Source: Verrucomicrobiota bacterium
GTDB taxonomy: Bacteria; Verrucomicrobiota; Verrucomicrobiia; Opitutales; Opitutaceae
Reading direction: 5' to 3'
Length of the DNA: 11,791 bases
NCBI GenBank assembly: GCA_023446865.1
Contig: JAEXPL010000161.1
Coordinates: 1-11,791 of the forward strand
Under the pieces are notes generated by a model. It made no database searches. It was not told the origin of the DNA and was given only the letters and a program-made list of their open reading frames with translations. Of this stretch, positions 1-7,627 are shown in pieces. The number at the start of each line of letters is the position of its first letter. The stretch's first letter is position 1. The position numbers and the translations under genes were made by a program.

Positions 1-47
1 ACATCATCCTGGGTTTCTTGATTCAAACAACACCCCGAGCCACGGAA

Positions 48-70
48 GGCCGGTCGAAGACCGGCCCTAC
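48..70 (-). repeat. Solitary REP element downstream of the symporter gene
   Basis: Read on the minus strand this is GTAG followed by a perfect 8-bp stem (GGCCGGTC / GACCGGCC) with a 3-nt loop. The hairpin occupies 48-66 and the tetranucleotide 67-70. It starts 21 bp after the symporter stop codon. It belongs to the same family as the four copies at 9037-9059, 9112-9134, 11335-11357 and 11418-11440, but its second stem pair is G-C instead of T-A or A-T. A GTAG head 5' of a hairpin is the known layout of REP sequences handled by REP-associated tyrosine transposases. A partner copy, if there is one, lies outside the window. The remaining 1-47 bases show nothing I can name. Confidence 0.8.
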
Positions 71-91
71 CCCGGAGGCCCGTCCGCGGGC

Positions 92-2122
92 TCAGGCGCT
101 CGCCGCCCACTTGAGCAGCAGCACGAAGAGTCCGACGATCGAGAACGAGACCGCGCAGCAGGCGAGGAAGCCGATCGTGTCGACCTTGTCCCACTTGCAG
201 AACTCCCAGTTCGACCACGGCGCGAGCTTGGTGTGGTCGAAGCGAGTCGGGTTCTTGCGGGTCTCCTCCATCGCGGCCACCTCGAGCTCGGGCGTGTCGC
301 CCACTGGCGTCTTCATCTTGCCGTAGAACTGCTCCACCCGGCCACGTTCCGTGCGTGGGGTGAACCAGCTCACGAGCATCAGGACGGCGAACGGGAACAG
401 GCCGTCGAAGAAGAACTGGGCGGTCATGCGCTGGCTCGGCGAGAGCGCGGCGACATCGAGGCCAGCCTTGCTCATCAGCCAGCATTCGAAGTTGAAGCGG
501 CCGGACCCCACGAACGGGCTGGCGAGATCGTCCGCCTTCTCGTGCACCACGGTGGCGAAGAACACGCCTGCCGGCTTGCCCGCCGGGGTGAGCGCGGTCT
601 GGGTGAGGGCCTCGTGGTGGCTGAGCGCGTCGAACTTCGAGGCCGTCCACGGCACGAGCAGGATGAAGATCGTCGAGAACACCACGCAGGCCCAGACGGC
701 CTGCACGGTGAGGCGTCGCCAGAAGTAGGACATAAGCACGCAGGCGCCGAAGGGGATGTTGACCGTGAGCACGATGTTCACAATCGAGAGGAAGTCGCCC
801 ATCAGCCAGGCCGAGACCGCGCCCAGCGCCAGCACCACGACGATCGTGCACCGCGCGTAGAAGACGCCCTGGAGCTGCGTGATGTCGGGCCAGATCTGGC
901 GATAGACGTTGCGCACGAAGAGCGAGGAGATCGCGAGCGCCTTGGCGGCCAGGGTCGACATCGTGCCGGCGAGCACGCCGGCGAGCATCATGCCAATCAG
1001 GCCGGGCCCGAGCAGCTTGTTCGAGAGCGTGCCCCAGGTGGAATCCGGATCGGAGAGGCCGCCCACGCCGAAGACGGCGATGGCGATCAGGCCGGCGAAC
1101 GCCCACAGGATGATCATGAAACGCTTGAGGTATGTGCCCGAGACCCCGCTACGGGCGGCGAACTCGTTCTTGGCCGAACCGCAGATGCCCATGTTGTGGC
1201 TGAGGCCGCCGTTCTGCACGATGCTCACCAGCAGGATCGCGCCCAGGCTCGCGACGGAGAACTGGCCCGCGTTGCCCGAGCCGAAGAGATCAAACATGTG
1301 CTTCGGCACCCTCTGTCCCAGCTCATGCCAGCCTCCGATGGCGTTGAGGCCGACCGGGATCAGCAGCAGCGAGAACACGATGATCAGCACGCTCTGCAGG
1401 CCCTCGTTGACGGCCGCGGCGGACATGCCGCCGAGGACGATGTACGTGCCGACCACCGCTGCGAAGACAACATAGAAGAGGACGTTCGGCAGCAGCGTGA
1501 TGTAGCTGTGCAGTTCGCCGCGGGCGTTGCGGTCGCGGAGCCGGTCGAGCGTGGCCTGCTGCTCGGGTGCGAGCGCGCCGGCGGACGCCTGCTTCTCGAG
1601 GGCCTTGAGCTGGTTGTAGCCCTCGACCTGCGCGCGCTCCTCGGCGGTCCACTGCGCCTCCTGTTTCACCACCAACGATGAGGCGATCTTGTAGGCCGTG
1701 ACGTTGGCGAAGCCGAGGAAGACACAGGCGACGAGGATCTGGAAGATGGCGTAGAACCGGGCGAGGCCGCGGCTGCCGAACCGGTCCTCGAAAAGGTCCG
1801 AGACGGTGGTGAGGCGCGCGCGGCGGAACCACACATTCATGAACCAGAAGTACGGATTCATGAACACCGTCTGGAACGAGAGCCAGGAGCCCGGCGCGCC
1901 CTGCTGGTAGACGAAACTGGCGGTGCTGACGGCGCCGGAAGGCTCGGTGGCGTTGCCGAAGTTCAGGAAGAACTGGTAGAGCTTGCCCAGCTTGCGCCCG
2001 GCGAGGAAGTAGCCGTCCTCCGAGGTGTTGCCGCCCGAGGCGCGCTTGCCGATGTAGACCACGGCCGCGAGGTAAGCCAGGACGATGAGAATATCGAGGA
2101 GATGGAGACTGCCGAAGCGCAT
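92..2122 (-). CDS. Sodium:solute symporter (SSS family), inner membrane
   Basis: A 676-residue polytopic membrane protein of the sodium:solute symporter family, expected to bring a small solute across the inner membrane with Na+. The first membrane segment is at about residues 8-25. The family motif FLAGRKLG is at 39-46, and a conserved helix with GMMLAGVLAGTMST is at 377-390, in the region that holds the second sodium site in this family. Many further hydrophobic helices follow, including a last one near the C-terminus. Two long hydrophilic stretches stand out, about 152-205 (charged, probably helical) and about 493-590. I chose the ATG at 2122 because the protein then begins directly with a membrane helix. 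An in-frame ATG at 2218 would add 32 arginine- and proline-rich residues. Neither start has a Shine-Dalgarno sequence. The substrate cannot be read from the sequence. Beside pectin-degrading genes, rhamnose, a uronate or a small oligosaccharide is plausible. Confidence 0.9.
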   Translation of the reverse strand: MRFGSLHLLDILIVLAYLAAVVYIGKRASGGNTSEDGYFLAGRKLGKLYQFFLNFGNATEPSGAVSTASFVYQQGAPGSWLSFQTVFMNPYFWFMNVWFRRARLTTVSDLFEDRFGSRGLARFYAIFQILVACVFLGFANVTAYKIASSLVVKQEAQWTAEERAQVEGYNQLKALEKQASAGALAPEQQATLDRLRDRNARGELHSYITLLPNVLFYVVFAAVVGTYIVLGGMSAAAVNEGLQSVLIIVFSLLLIPVGLNAIGGWHELGQRVPKHMFDLFGSGNAGQFSVASLGAILLVSIVQNGGLSHNMGICGSAKNEFAARSGVSGTYLKRFMIILWAFAGLIAIAVFGVGGLSDPDSTWGTLSNKLLGPGLIGMMLAGVLAGTMSTLAAKALAISSLFVRNVYRQIWPDITQLQGVFYARCTIVVVLALGAVSAWLMGDFLSIVNIVLTVNIPFGACVLMSYFWRRLTVQAVWACVVFSTIFILLVPWTASKFDALSHHEALTQTALTPAGKPAGVFFATVVHEKADDLASPFVGSGRFNFECWLMSKAGLDVAALSPSQRMTAQFFFDGLFPFAVLMLVSWFTPRTERGRVEQFYGKMKTPVGDTPELEVAAMEETRKNPTRFDHTKLAPWSNWEFCKWDKVDTIGFLACCAVSFSIVGLFVLLLKWAASA

Positions 2123-2307
2123 GGGGAACAGGGGGCGGAGTTGAAGCGGGAAGACCGGGCCGAGCAGGGCGCAACGGCCGCACGCGACTACCCTGCGCCG
2201 TGCCATGGACCGATTCAATCCCCGCCACCGCCCGCGAGTGTCGGACAGTTCAGTCTGCCGAGCTTGAGTGCGCCCCCGTCCCTCGCGCCGGCACCCCCTG
2301 CGGTACA

Positions 2308-2320
2308 GCAGCGTAGCTGC
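2308..2320. promoter_or_regulatory. Short inverted repeat, possible operator
   Basis: GCAGC-GTA-GCTGC is a perfect 5-bp inverted repeat with a 3-nt centre, about 186 bp upstream of the chosen symporter start. Its size would fit a dimeric repressor site, but repeats this short arise by chance in G+C-rich DNA and no regulator gene is in the window. Confidence 0.2.
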
Positions 2321-2344
2321 ATGATGACTCCGGTCCCAAACTAG

Positions 2345-2363
2345 GCCGAGGTTGTTCCTCGGC
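2345..2363. promoter_or_regulatory. Hairpin in the symporter upstream region
   Basis: GCCGAGG and CCTCGGC form a perfect 7-bp stem around the loop TTGTT. There is no T-run on either side, so it is not a typical intrinsic terminator. It could be a leader structure or a decayed repeat. Confidence 0.3.
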
Positions 2364-2447
2364 GCGCCCTTCCCTCTGCCGGGCGCTCAACGGACCTGCT
2401 CGATTTCCCATCTTCGCTGTCAGGCAGGTGCACCCGGCCGGGCATAA

Positions 2448-2479
2448 AAAAGTCCCTCCAGCGAGCTGGAGGGACTTTT
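2448..2479 (-). terminator. Intrinsic terminator of the TonB-dependent receptor gene
   Basis: A perfect 15-bp inverted repeat (AAAAGTCCCTCCAGC and its complement) with a GA centre, so the folded RNA has a stem of about 14 bp and a tight 4-nt loop. Read on the minus strand it ends in a run of six T and starts 28 bp after the receptor stop codon, the expected place for a Rho-independent terminator. The plus-strand reading has only four T, so the main direction is minus. It separates the receptor transcript from the symporter gene. Confidence 0.93.
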
Positions 2480-2507
2480 GAAGCTACAGGACTTCAGACC
2501 GGGCCGT

Positions 2508-5500
2508 TCAGAAGTCGAAGGATGTTGTGAGGACGTATTGACGCGGATCGATAATGCGGAACGAGTACGGCGTGCCGTCGTAGTTCACCGCCACCGGCTG
2601 CAGCCCGCCGCTCTCGAACACGTTGTTCACGTTGAGCTGGATCTTCATCTGAACCTTGCCCCGGAAGACCGGGCACTTGTAGGAGACCCACAAATCGGTG
2701 TAGAAGTTCGCGCTGTCATAGACCGGTCGGGTGACGTCGGCCATGTCCAGCACCGCTACTCCGTTGTACTTGTTCACGCCGCTGGCCTTGCCGTAGTAAC
2801 CGATCACGGCCTTGGACTCCCAACGCTCGCTACCGCCGATCGAGAACCCCTTGAGCCGCCCCTGTTCGAAGGCGTAGCTGGTGAGGAACGAAGCGCGATA
2901 CTTGCGCTGGTTCTGGGCGGACTGGCCTTCCAGATCCCGATCCAGCATGAGCTGGGGCAGCACCACGCCGTTATAGTTGGCCTCCGGATTCGCGAAGTTC
3001 GTCTCCGGGAAGACGTTGCTGTTGTAGCCGTAGGAGCTCCAGAAGTTCGTGAGGTCGACCGCACGTCCCTCGCCGGTGGCGGCGTAGGTGTGGTAGGTCG
3101 CGAACTGCTGATACTGCGGCAGCAGATAGTCGCTTGCCTTCGCCGTCTTCCAGACCTCCATGCGCTCGGCCAACCACGGCGCAAGCTCCGGATACAGGTT
3201 CGAATACTTGGTGTCCTGCTTGCCGAAGGTCACCTTCATCGTCCAGCCCGGCGTGGGCGTGTAGTTGATCTCCGCCTCGACACCCTTGGCCTCCGCGTTG
3301 CGGGTGGCGCCGATTGAATAGGGCAGGCTGCTGTAGTAGGTGTAGGGCAACTTCCAGATCTTCTCGGCGGCGGCCTGGATCAACGTCTCTTCGGATGCGG
3401 TGATCGAATTGTTCCAAGCCGCGGAACTCGGATCGACTCCCATGTTGATCCTGGCGATGGTGCGGCACCAGTTCTGGAAGAGCGTGGTGTCGATATTGCT
3501 CGTCACACGGGCGAACGCCACCGGCGCCGCGATATTCTCGTTCAGGTACGACGACTCGAACCAAGTCACGCGGGCGAACAGCTTCTCATCGAACAACGAG
3601 AACTGGAAGCCGTAGTCCTTGCCGTCGCCGGTGGGCTTCGCCAGCTTGTTGCCGTAGTAGTCGCCGAAGGCCGTGCTGGGCGGATTGAAGTTGTCCGATT
3701 TGTTGTAGCTCAGGCCGAAGCTGCGAATGAACTGCCACAACACCGAGTTCTTCGAGGCACGACCCTCGACTGCGGTCCAGCCCTTGAAGGGACGGAACAC
3801 GCCACCGAGCGTCCGCGTTGTGCCAGTCATTTCACTGTACGGACCCCAACGATTGAACAGGAGGTCGCGCTGGAAGATGCCATTGACCCACTTGTCCGCG
3901 TTGGTGATCGCAGGAGCGATCACGTTGCCATCGGAATCCTTGATCGCCGTCAGACCGGTGTTGGTGACGCGCGCCTTATACTTATCCTGACGCACACCAA
4001 AGGTGCCGATGATCCGCTCATTCCAGAGATAGCTTGTGATGCCCGCACTGCGCGAATCGACAACACGCTGGTTCCTTCCAGTACCGGAGTCGAAGTCGGA
4101 GAACTCAGTCGTCACGCCCATCGGTTGGAAACTGCTGGTCGCGTAATCGTACGCCGAGATGTTGCCGCTGTAGGTAAGGTAGTTCCAGTACCCGGCGGAC
4201 TGCGTCACGACACCGTTCGGGTCGTCCGGCGAAGCCAGATAATAGGTGCGCCGTAGCGAGGTCGACTGGTAGTTCCACCCCGTCGGAGTGCCGTCCGCCT
4301 TGTTGTTCGAATTGTTGAGGTAGCGGTATTTCGCCGCGTCGCTGGTGGTGGCGGTGTAGTGCAGACGCTGACGGGCCGACATCGTCATATACTCGTCCCG
4401 CGACCACATGCCGAGGATCTGATGGCGTCCCAGCCACTTCGTCCATCCCCGGTTCCGGGTGAAATCCGGCGTCCACGCGAGCATCGCGCGGTAGTGGTCG
4501 TCCAGCTCCTCGGTGAGGTAGCTGTCGGGATCCTGATCCTCGAGGTACGGCTTGCCGAAGTACGGGTTGAGCGTGCCGTCGGGCAGGTACTTGTTCGTGT
4601 CGACGAAGAGCGTCGACACGTTCAACTGCGCCACCGTGTAGTTCGTCCGCTGGGTGAAATCCTGGCGCATCCAGCCGCCATTGAGATGCAGGTCCCAGGG
4701 CAGCTGCTGATCCAGCTCGACGTTATACGTCGCGTTCTTCTGGGAACCGAAGTTCATCGAGTTCAGGTTCTGCTTGGTCCAGTCGTAGACGGATTTGTCC
4801 GTCACACTGGGGTAGCGGTAGCTGGTTCCGAAGATGCCGTTGCCGGCAGCGGTCCATCCAGTCGACGCGGTGTACGTGCGCGTGTAGTAGTCCGCCCACG
4901 TCCGGTTGGCGTAGACGCTGGAAGCCGACGGATATTTGGTCGGATTCAAATCCGGACCGCTCGCGGTACCCCAAGCCGTCAGATACGTGTAGCCATAGGT
5001 TGGCTGGAACCAGTTCACCAGCTCGCCATCAGCGATCTGCATGATGCTCCGGGCCTGATTGGCGATGGTCAGTCCGGGGACGAACAACGCGTTCGCGAAG
5101 GGCTGCCCGGCGACATAGGCCGAAACGCCGGAGGGAGTCGTGGCCGTCCAATTGGTGCCGAAGATATTCACGCCATTGTAGGTGGTCTTGGCGGAATTCC
5201 ATTTGGTCGCGTCATAGCCCGGCAGCGTCGTGATGAAGGTGCGCAAATCCGCGGCGAAGGGCGAAGCGGCATCGTTGACCACCATGCTCAGCGCCTTGCC
5301 TGTCGCCAGGCTCATGATCTTGTGCGTGGTCGGGTCGTAGTATGGCTGGCCCGCGAGATTCCACTGCGTCACGAAGTCGCGCGGGGTCAGGGAATTCGGA
5401 CGCCGATTGTCGTTATCGTAGCGTTCGAAGTTCGCCTTGATTGTGGTCGTCTTGAACGGCTTGAAGGTAATTGCGCCGTAGAGTCGCTTGGTCCGGTCGT

Positions 5501-6290
5501 AGGAAGGTTTCCGGTCGAATTGACGCTCGTCGTAGAGCGCAGCACCATAGATCGCCAGCTTGCCCTTGATCACGGGCTGGTTGAAGCTGAAGTTGGTGCG
5601 CGCGGATCCATACTGGTCGAAGCGGAACGCCACCCGCGCGTTCTGACGGTTGACGTTCGCCGAAGCAGTACTCTGGTTGGCGATACCCGCCGGGCTACCA
5701 AGGCCGAACAACATCGAATTCGGGCCGCGGCTGATTTCGACCGACTGCGTGTTGTACGAGTCGAAGGGCACCGCGGAGATGGACGGGTAGTAATTGATGG
5801 CCGCGCTTGGAGAAGCGAGGCCGCGCACGCGATTGGCACCCGCGACCGTGTAGGACGACATGCTGTTGCCCTGAGTGCCGCCTGCGTTCACGTCGAGCAC
5901 ACCGTCATTGCGCATGCTCTGTGTTCCCGGGGTGTAGGTCAGGGCGCCCTCCGTGTTCACCTCAAAGCGGAAGATGTCGTTCAGGTCGGTCGATGCCGTA
6001 TCTTCCATCTGCTGGATCGTGATGACCGAAATCGACGCGCCGAGGTCGGCGAGATTTGTATTCAGGCGACTACCCGCGAGCGTGTTCGCCGCGTAGTAGC
6101 CCTTGTCTGAACTCGCGGTAACCTCGAAGGGCGACAGGACGACGATATCCTCTGCCCCGGCGGCCGGCGCCGGCGGGGTGGCGGCTGGCGCAGCCTGCTG
6201 CGCCAGACCACTGGTTGTGGCGGACAAGGCGAGCAACGATACCGGCAGGTATCGATTTCGCGTTTTTGAGGTATGCATGGATCGGGTCAT
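2508..6290 (-). CDS. TonB-dependent outer-membrane receptor
   Basis: A 1260-residue outer-membrane beta-barrel transporter that should take up oligosaccharides with energy from TonB-ExbBD. There is a signal peptide with likely cleavage after residue 30 (SGLA-QQ), then an Ala/Pro linker. A TonB-box-like segment (DIVVLSPFEVTA, 48-59) leads into the plug domain at about 70-215, which includes VEISRGPNSMLFGLGSPAG (184-202), the family's 'EV..GP.S.L.G.G.P.G' signature. The rest is barrel, rich in Tyr, Asn, Trp and Thr, and ends in RQYVLTTSFDF with the C-terminal Phe typical of barrels recognised by BAM. There is no N-terminal carboxypeptidase-like or STN domain and no SusD-like gene beside it, so this is not a SusCD pair. 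The start could be the ATG at 6290 or the in-frame ATG at 6278, which gives a cleaner signal peptide. Neither has a Shine-Dalgarno sequence. The gene looks lower in G+C than its neighbours. The ligand is inferred only from context. Confidence 0.93.
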   Translation of the reverse strand: MTRSMHTSKTRNRYLPVSLLALSATTSGLAQQAAPAATPPAPAAGAEDIVVLSPFEVTASSDKGYYAANTLAGSRLNTNLADLGASISVITIQQMEDTASTDLNDIFRFEVNTEGALTYTPGTQSMRNDGVLDVNAGGTQGNSMSSYTVAGANRVRGLASPSAAINYYPSISAVPFDSYNTQSVEISRGPNSMLFGLGSPAGIANQSTASANVNRQNARVAFRFDQYGSARTNFSFNQPVIKGKLAIYGAALYDERQFDRKPSYDRTKRLYGAITFKPFKTTTIKANFERYDNDNRRPNSLTPRDFVTQWNLAGQPYYDPTTHKIMSLATGKALSMVVNDAASPFAADLRTFITTLPGYDATKWNSAKTTYNGVNIFGTNWTATTPSGVSAYVAGQPFANALFVPGLTIANQARSIMQIADGELVNWFQPTYGYTYLTAWGTASGPDLNPTKYPSASSVYANRTWADYYTRTYTASTGWTAAGNGIFGTSYRYPSVTDKSVYDWTKQNLNSMNFGSQKNATYNVELDQQLPWDLHLNGGWMRQDFTQRTNYTVAQLNVSTLFVDTNKYLPDGTLNPYFGKPYLEDQDPDSYLTEELDDHYRAMLAWTPDFTRNRGWTKWLGRHQILGMWSRDEYMTMSARQRLHYTATTSDAAKYRYLNNSNNKADGTPTGWNYQSTSLRRTYYLASPDDPNGVVTQSAGYWNYLTYSGNISAYDYATSSFQPMGVTTEFSDFDSGTGRNQRVVDSRSAGITSYLWNERIIGTFGVRQDKYKARVTNTGLTAIKDSDGNVIAPAITNADKWVNGIFQRDLLFNRWGPYSEMTGTTRTLGGVFRPFKGWTAVEGRASKNSVLWQFIRSFGLSYNKSDNFNPPSTAFGDYYGNKLAKPTGDGKDYGFQFSLFDEKLFARVTWFESSYLNENIAAPVAFARVTSNIDTTLFQNWCRTIARINMGVDPSSAAWNNSITASEETLIQAAAEKIWKLPYTYYSSLPYSIGATRNAEAKGVEAEINYTPTPGWTMKVTFGKQDTKYSNLYPELAPWLAERMEVWKTAKASDYLLPQYQQFATYHTYAATGEGRAVDLTNFWSSYGYNSNVFPETNFANPEANYNGVVLPQLMLDRDLEGQSAQNQRKYRASFLTSYAFEQGRLKGFSIGGSERWESKAVIGYYGKASGVNKYNGVAVLDMADVTRPVYDSANFYTDLWVSYKCPVFRGKVQMKIQLNVNNVFESGGLQPVAVNYDGTPYSFRIIDPRQYVLTTSFDF

Positions 6291-6619
6291 GGATGTGCTT
6301 GTTTTCGACGGAAGCGGTTCTCGTTGGTATGGGGGGGGGAATATACAGACGCCGATGGAGATTGGGGTTTACACACGAATCGGAACGGGGGCCTGCAAAA
6401 CCGGGGGGGAGGGCTGACGGTGTCCGCATAGAAGCTCTCCCCTTTTTCTCTGACAACCGCACCCCCCATCAGACAGTCCGCATCCGGCCGCCACCGCTGC
6501 CGGTGCCGGAGCCGCACACCATTGACGTTCCGATCGTCTTGCGGTTGGCCCGCCGCGCCCGGACCTGCGACTGTGCCCCGCCGCTTGGACCGTTAACGCG
6601 CCCGCCCGCCGCCTCCGCC
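6291..6619. other. Divergent intergenic region between receptor and esterase genes
   Basis: This 329-bp spacer should carry the promoters of both divergent units. It contains a run of nine G at 6331-6339, a run of seven G at 6403-6409, and a weak inverted repeat CACCG-CTGC-CGGTG at 6492-6505. On the plus strand TTGACG at 6522-6527 resembles a -35 box, but no acceptable -10 box lies 16-18 bp further on. An open frame in phase with the esterase crosses this spacer from 6215, but its translation is arginine/proline-rich and has no protein character, so I do not treat it as coding. Confidence 0.5.
6340..6345 (-). promoter_or_regulatory. Candidate -10 box for the TonB receptor gene
   Basis: TATATT on the minus strand, about 50 nt upstream of the ATG at 6290. 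It is the most A+T-rich spot in the spacer. No good -35 hexamer is found 16-18 bp upstream, so this rests on position and one hexamer only. A run of nine C follows it directly and would fall near the transcription start. Confidence 0.25.
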
Positions 6620-7540
6620 ATGACTTCCCTTCCTCCCCTCGCCGTCATCATGTGTGCCCTGCTCACCTCCCCCCTGCCCGCCACCACCGCTGTGTCCCTC
6701 CCGCTCTGGCCGGAGGGCGTTCCGGCGGCCCGGCCCGAGATCGGGCCCGAACAGGTCGATGCCAATGGCTGGGTGACGCGTATCGCTGCTCCATCGCTCC
6801 AGGTCGTTTCGCCCGCGATCGATCGACCCAACGGCACCGCGGTGATCATCTGCCCGGGCGGCGGCTACGTCGGCCTCTCGCGCCAGCGCGAGGGCTTCCA
6901 GTATGCCAATTGGTTGAGCGCGCTCGGCGTCACCTCGTTCGTGCTCACCAACCGGGTCGGCGATTACGGCCACCCCGCCCCGCTGCAAGACGTGCTCCGC
7001 GCCGTGCGCCTCGTGCGCTCGCGCGCCGCCGAGTTCCACCTCGACCCGGACCGTATTGGCGTGATGGGCAGCTCGGCTGGCGGGCACCTCGCCGCCTGCG
7101 CCGGAACGCTTTTCGACCACGCCGCCGGGAAGACCGGCGCCGCACTCGATGCTGTATCCGCCCGCCCGGACTTTCTGATCCTGATGTACCCGGTCATCAC
7201 CCTCGACGACCCGGTCGCCCATGCCGGCTCGCGACAAGCGCTGCTCGGCCCGTCCCCCGCGCCCGAACTGCTCCGCCTCCTCTCCGTCGAGAAACAAGTC
7301 ACCGCCGCCACGCCACCCACCCTTCTCATCCACACGCAGGAAGACCAGACGGTTCCCGTGGACAACAGTATCCTCTTCTTCCAGGCCCTCACCCGCGCCC
7401 ACGTGCCCGCCGAGATGTATCTCTTCGAGCATGGCGGCCACGGCATGGGCATGCGGGACGGCCTCGGCACCGCCTCTGAGTGGCCGCGCCGGGTCGAGGA
7501 GTGGCTGCGCGCCCGTGGCCTGCTCACATCTGCCCGATAA
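6620..7540 (+). CDS. Secreted alpha/beta-hydrolase esterase (acetyl-esterase-like)
   Basis: A 306-residue serine hydrolase of the alpha/beta-hydrolase fold, similar in layout to bacterial acetyl-xylan/carbohydrate esterases. The N-terminal 24 residues form a signal peptide ending PATTA, so it should act in the periplasm or outside the cell. The oxyanion-hole segment ICPGGGYVGLS is at 77-87. The nucleophile elbow G-S-S-A-G (150-154) puts the catalytic serine at S152. The acid is probably D242 in HTQEDQTVPV, and the histidine H274 in EHGGHGMGM. All triad positions are present, so it should be active. The start at 6620 was chosen because it begins the signal peptide; upstream in-frame sequence is not protein-like. 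It opens the plus-strand enzyme series, 87 bp before the GH105 gene. The likely job is deacetylation of rhamnogalacturonan so that the lyase and hydrolase can act. It is not a GDSL-type (CE12) enzyme. The exact ester is not shown by the sequence. Confidence 0.87.
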   Translation: MTSLPPLAVIMCALLTSPLPATTAVSLPLWPEGVPAARPEIGPEQVDANGWVTRIAAPSLQVVSPAIDRPNGTAVIICPGGGYVGLSRQREGFQYANWLSALGVTSFVLTNRVGDYGHPAPLQDVLRAVRLVRSRAAEFHLDPDRIGVMGSSAGGHLAACAGTLFDHAAGKTGAALDAVSARPDFLILMYPVITLDDPVAHAGSRQALLGPSPAPELLRLLSVEKQVTAATPPTLLIHTQEDQTVPVDNSILFFQALTRAHVPAEMYLFEHGGHGMGMRDGLGTASEWPRRVEEWLRARGLLTSAR

Positions 7541-7627
7541 CCGTCCGTTCTCCGGGTTCCGCTTTCCCGTTCGGAGTATCACTACGGTCTCCGCCATCCG
7601 CTGTCCGGTCTCCTCCCGTCTTCCTCC
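7541..7627. other. Esterase-GH105 spacer, possible REP remnant
   Basis: A short spacer built of repeated TCCG/CTCC motifs with no Shine-Dalgarno sequence; the last 20 bases before the GH105 start are pyrimidine-rich. GTCCGGTCTCC at 7603-7613 is identical to 11 bases of the REP elements further on, without the other stem arm or the GTAG head. It may be a decayed REP or chance in this composition. Confidence 0.3.

Larger units (their letters stand above)
2123..2447. other. Intergenic region and leader upstream of the symporter
   Basis: About 325 bp between the symporter start and the receptor terminator. No convincing open frame or RNA gene was seen. It holds two small inverted repeats, listed separately (2308-2320 and 2345-2363). 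The symporter promoter should lie here because the terminator at 2448-2479 should stop most transcripts from the receptor gene, but I could not find a convincing -35/-10 pair on the minus strand. Confidence 0.5.

Noticed and set aside
233..1681. A 482-codon plus-strand frame opposite the symporter
   Set aside because: The translation is rich in Arg, His, Glu and Gly without domain character, and the opposite strand encodes a recognisable membrane transporter.
2195..2240. Possible tRNA T-arm (GATTCAATCCCC)
   Set aside because: The flanking bases do not pair as a T-stem, and no acceptor or anticodon arm could be placed around it.
4359..6110. A 583-codon plus-strand frame opposite the TonB receptor
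   Set aside because: It has low-complexity Arg/Val-rich composition and lies wholly inside the receptor gene, whose plug and C-terminal signatures are clear.
6522..6550. Sigma-70 promoter for the esterase from TTGACG
   Set aside because: No -10-like hexamer is found 16-18 bp downstream; the sequence there is G+C-rich (TTGGCC).
6215..6619. N-terminal extension of the esterase from 6215
   Set aside because: The extra 135 residues would overlap the receptor start, contain Arg/Pro-rich non-protein-like sequence and bury the signal peptide that begins at 6620.
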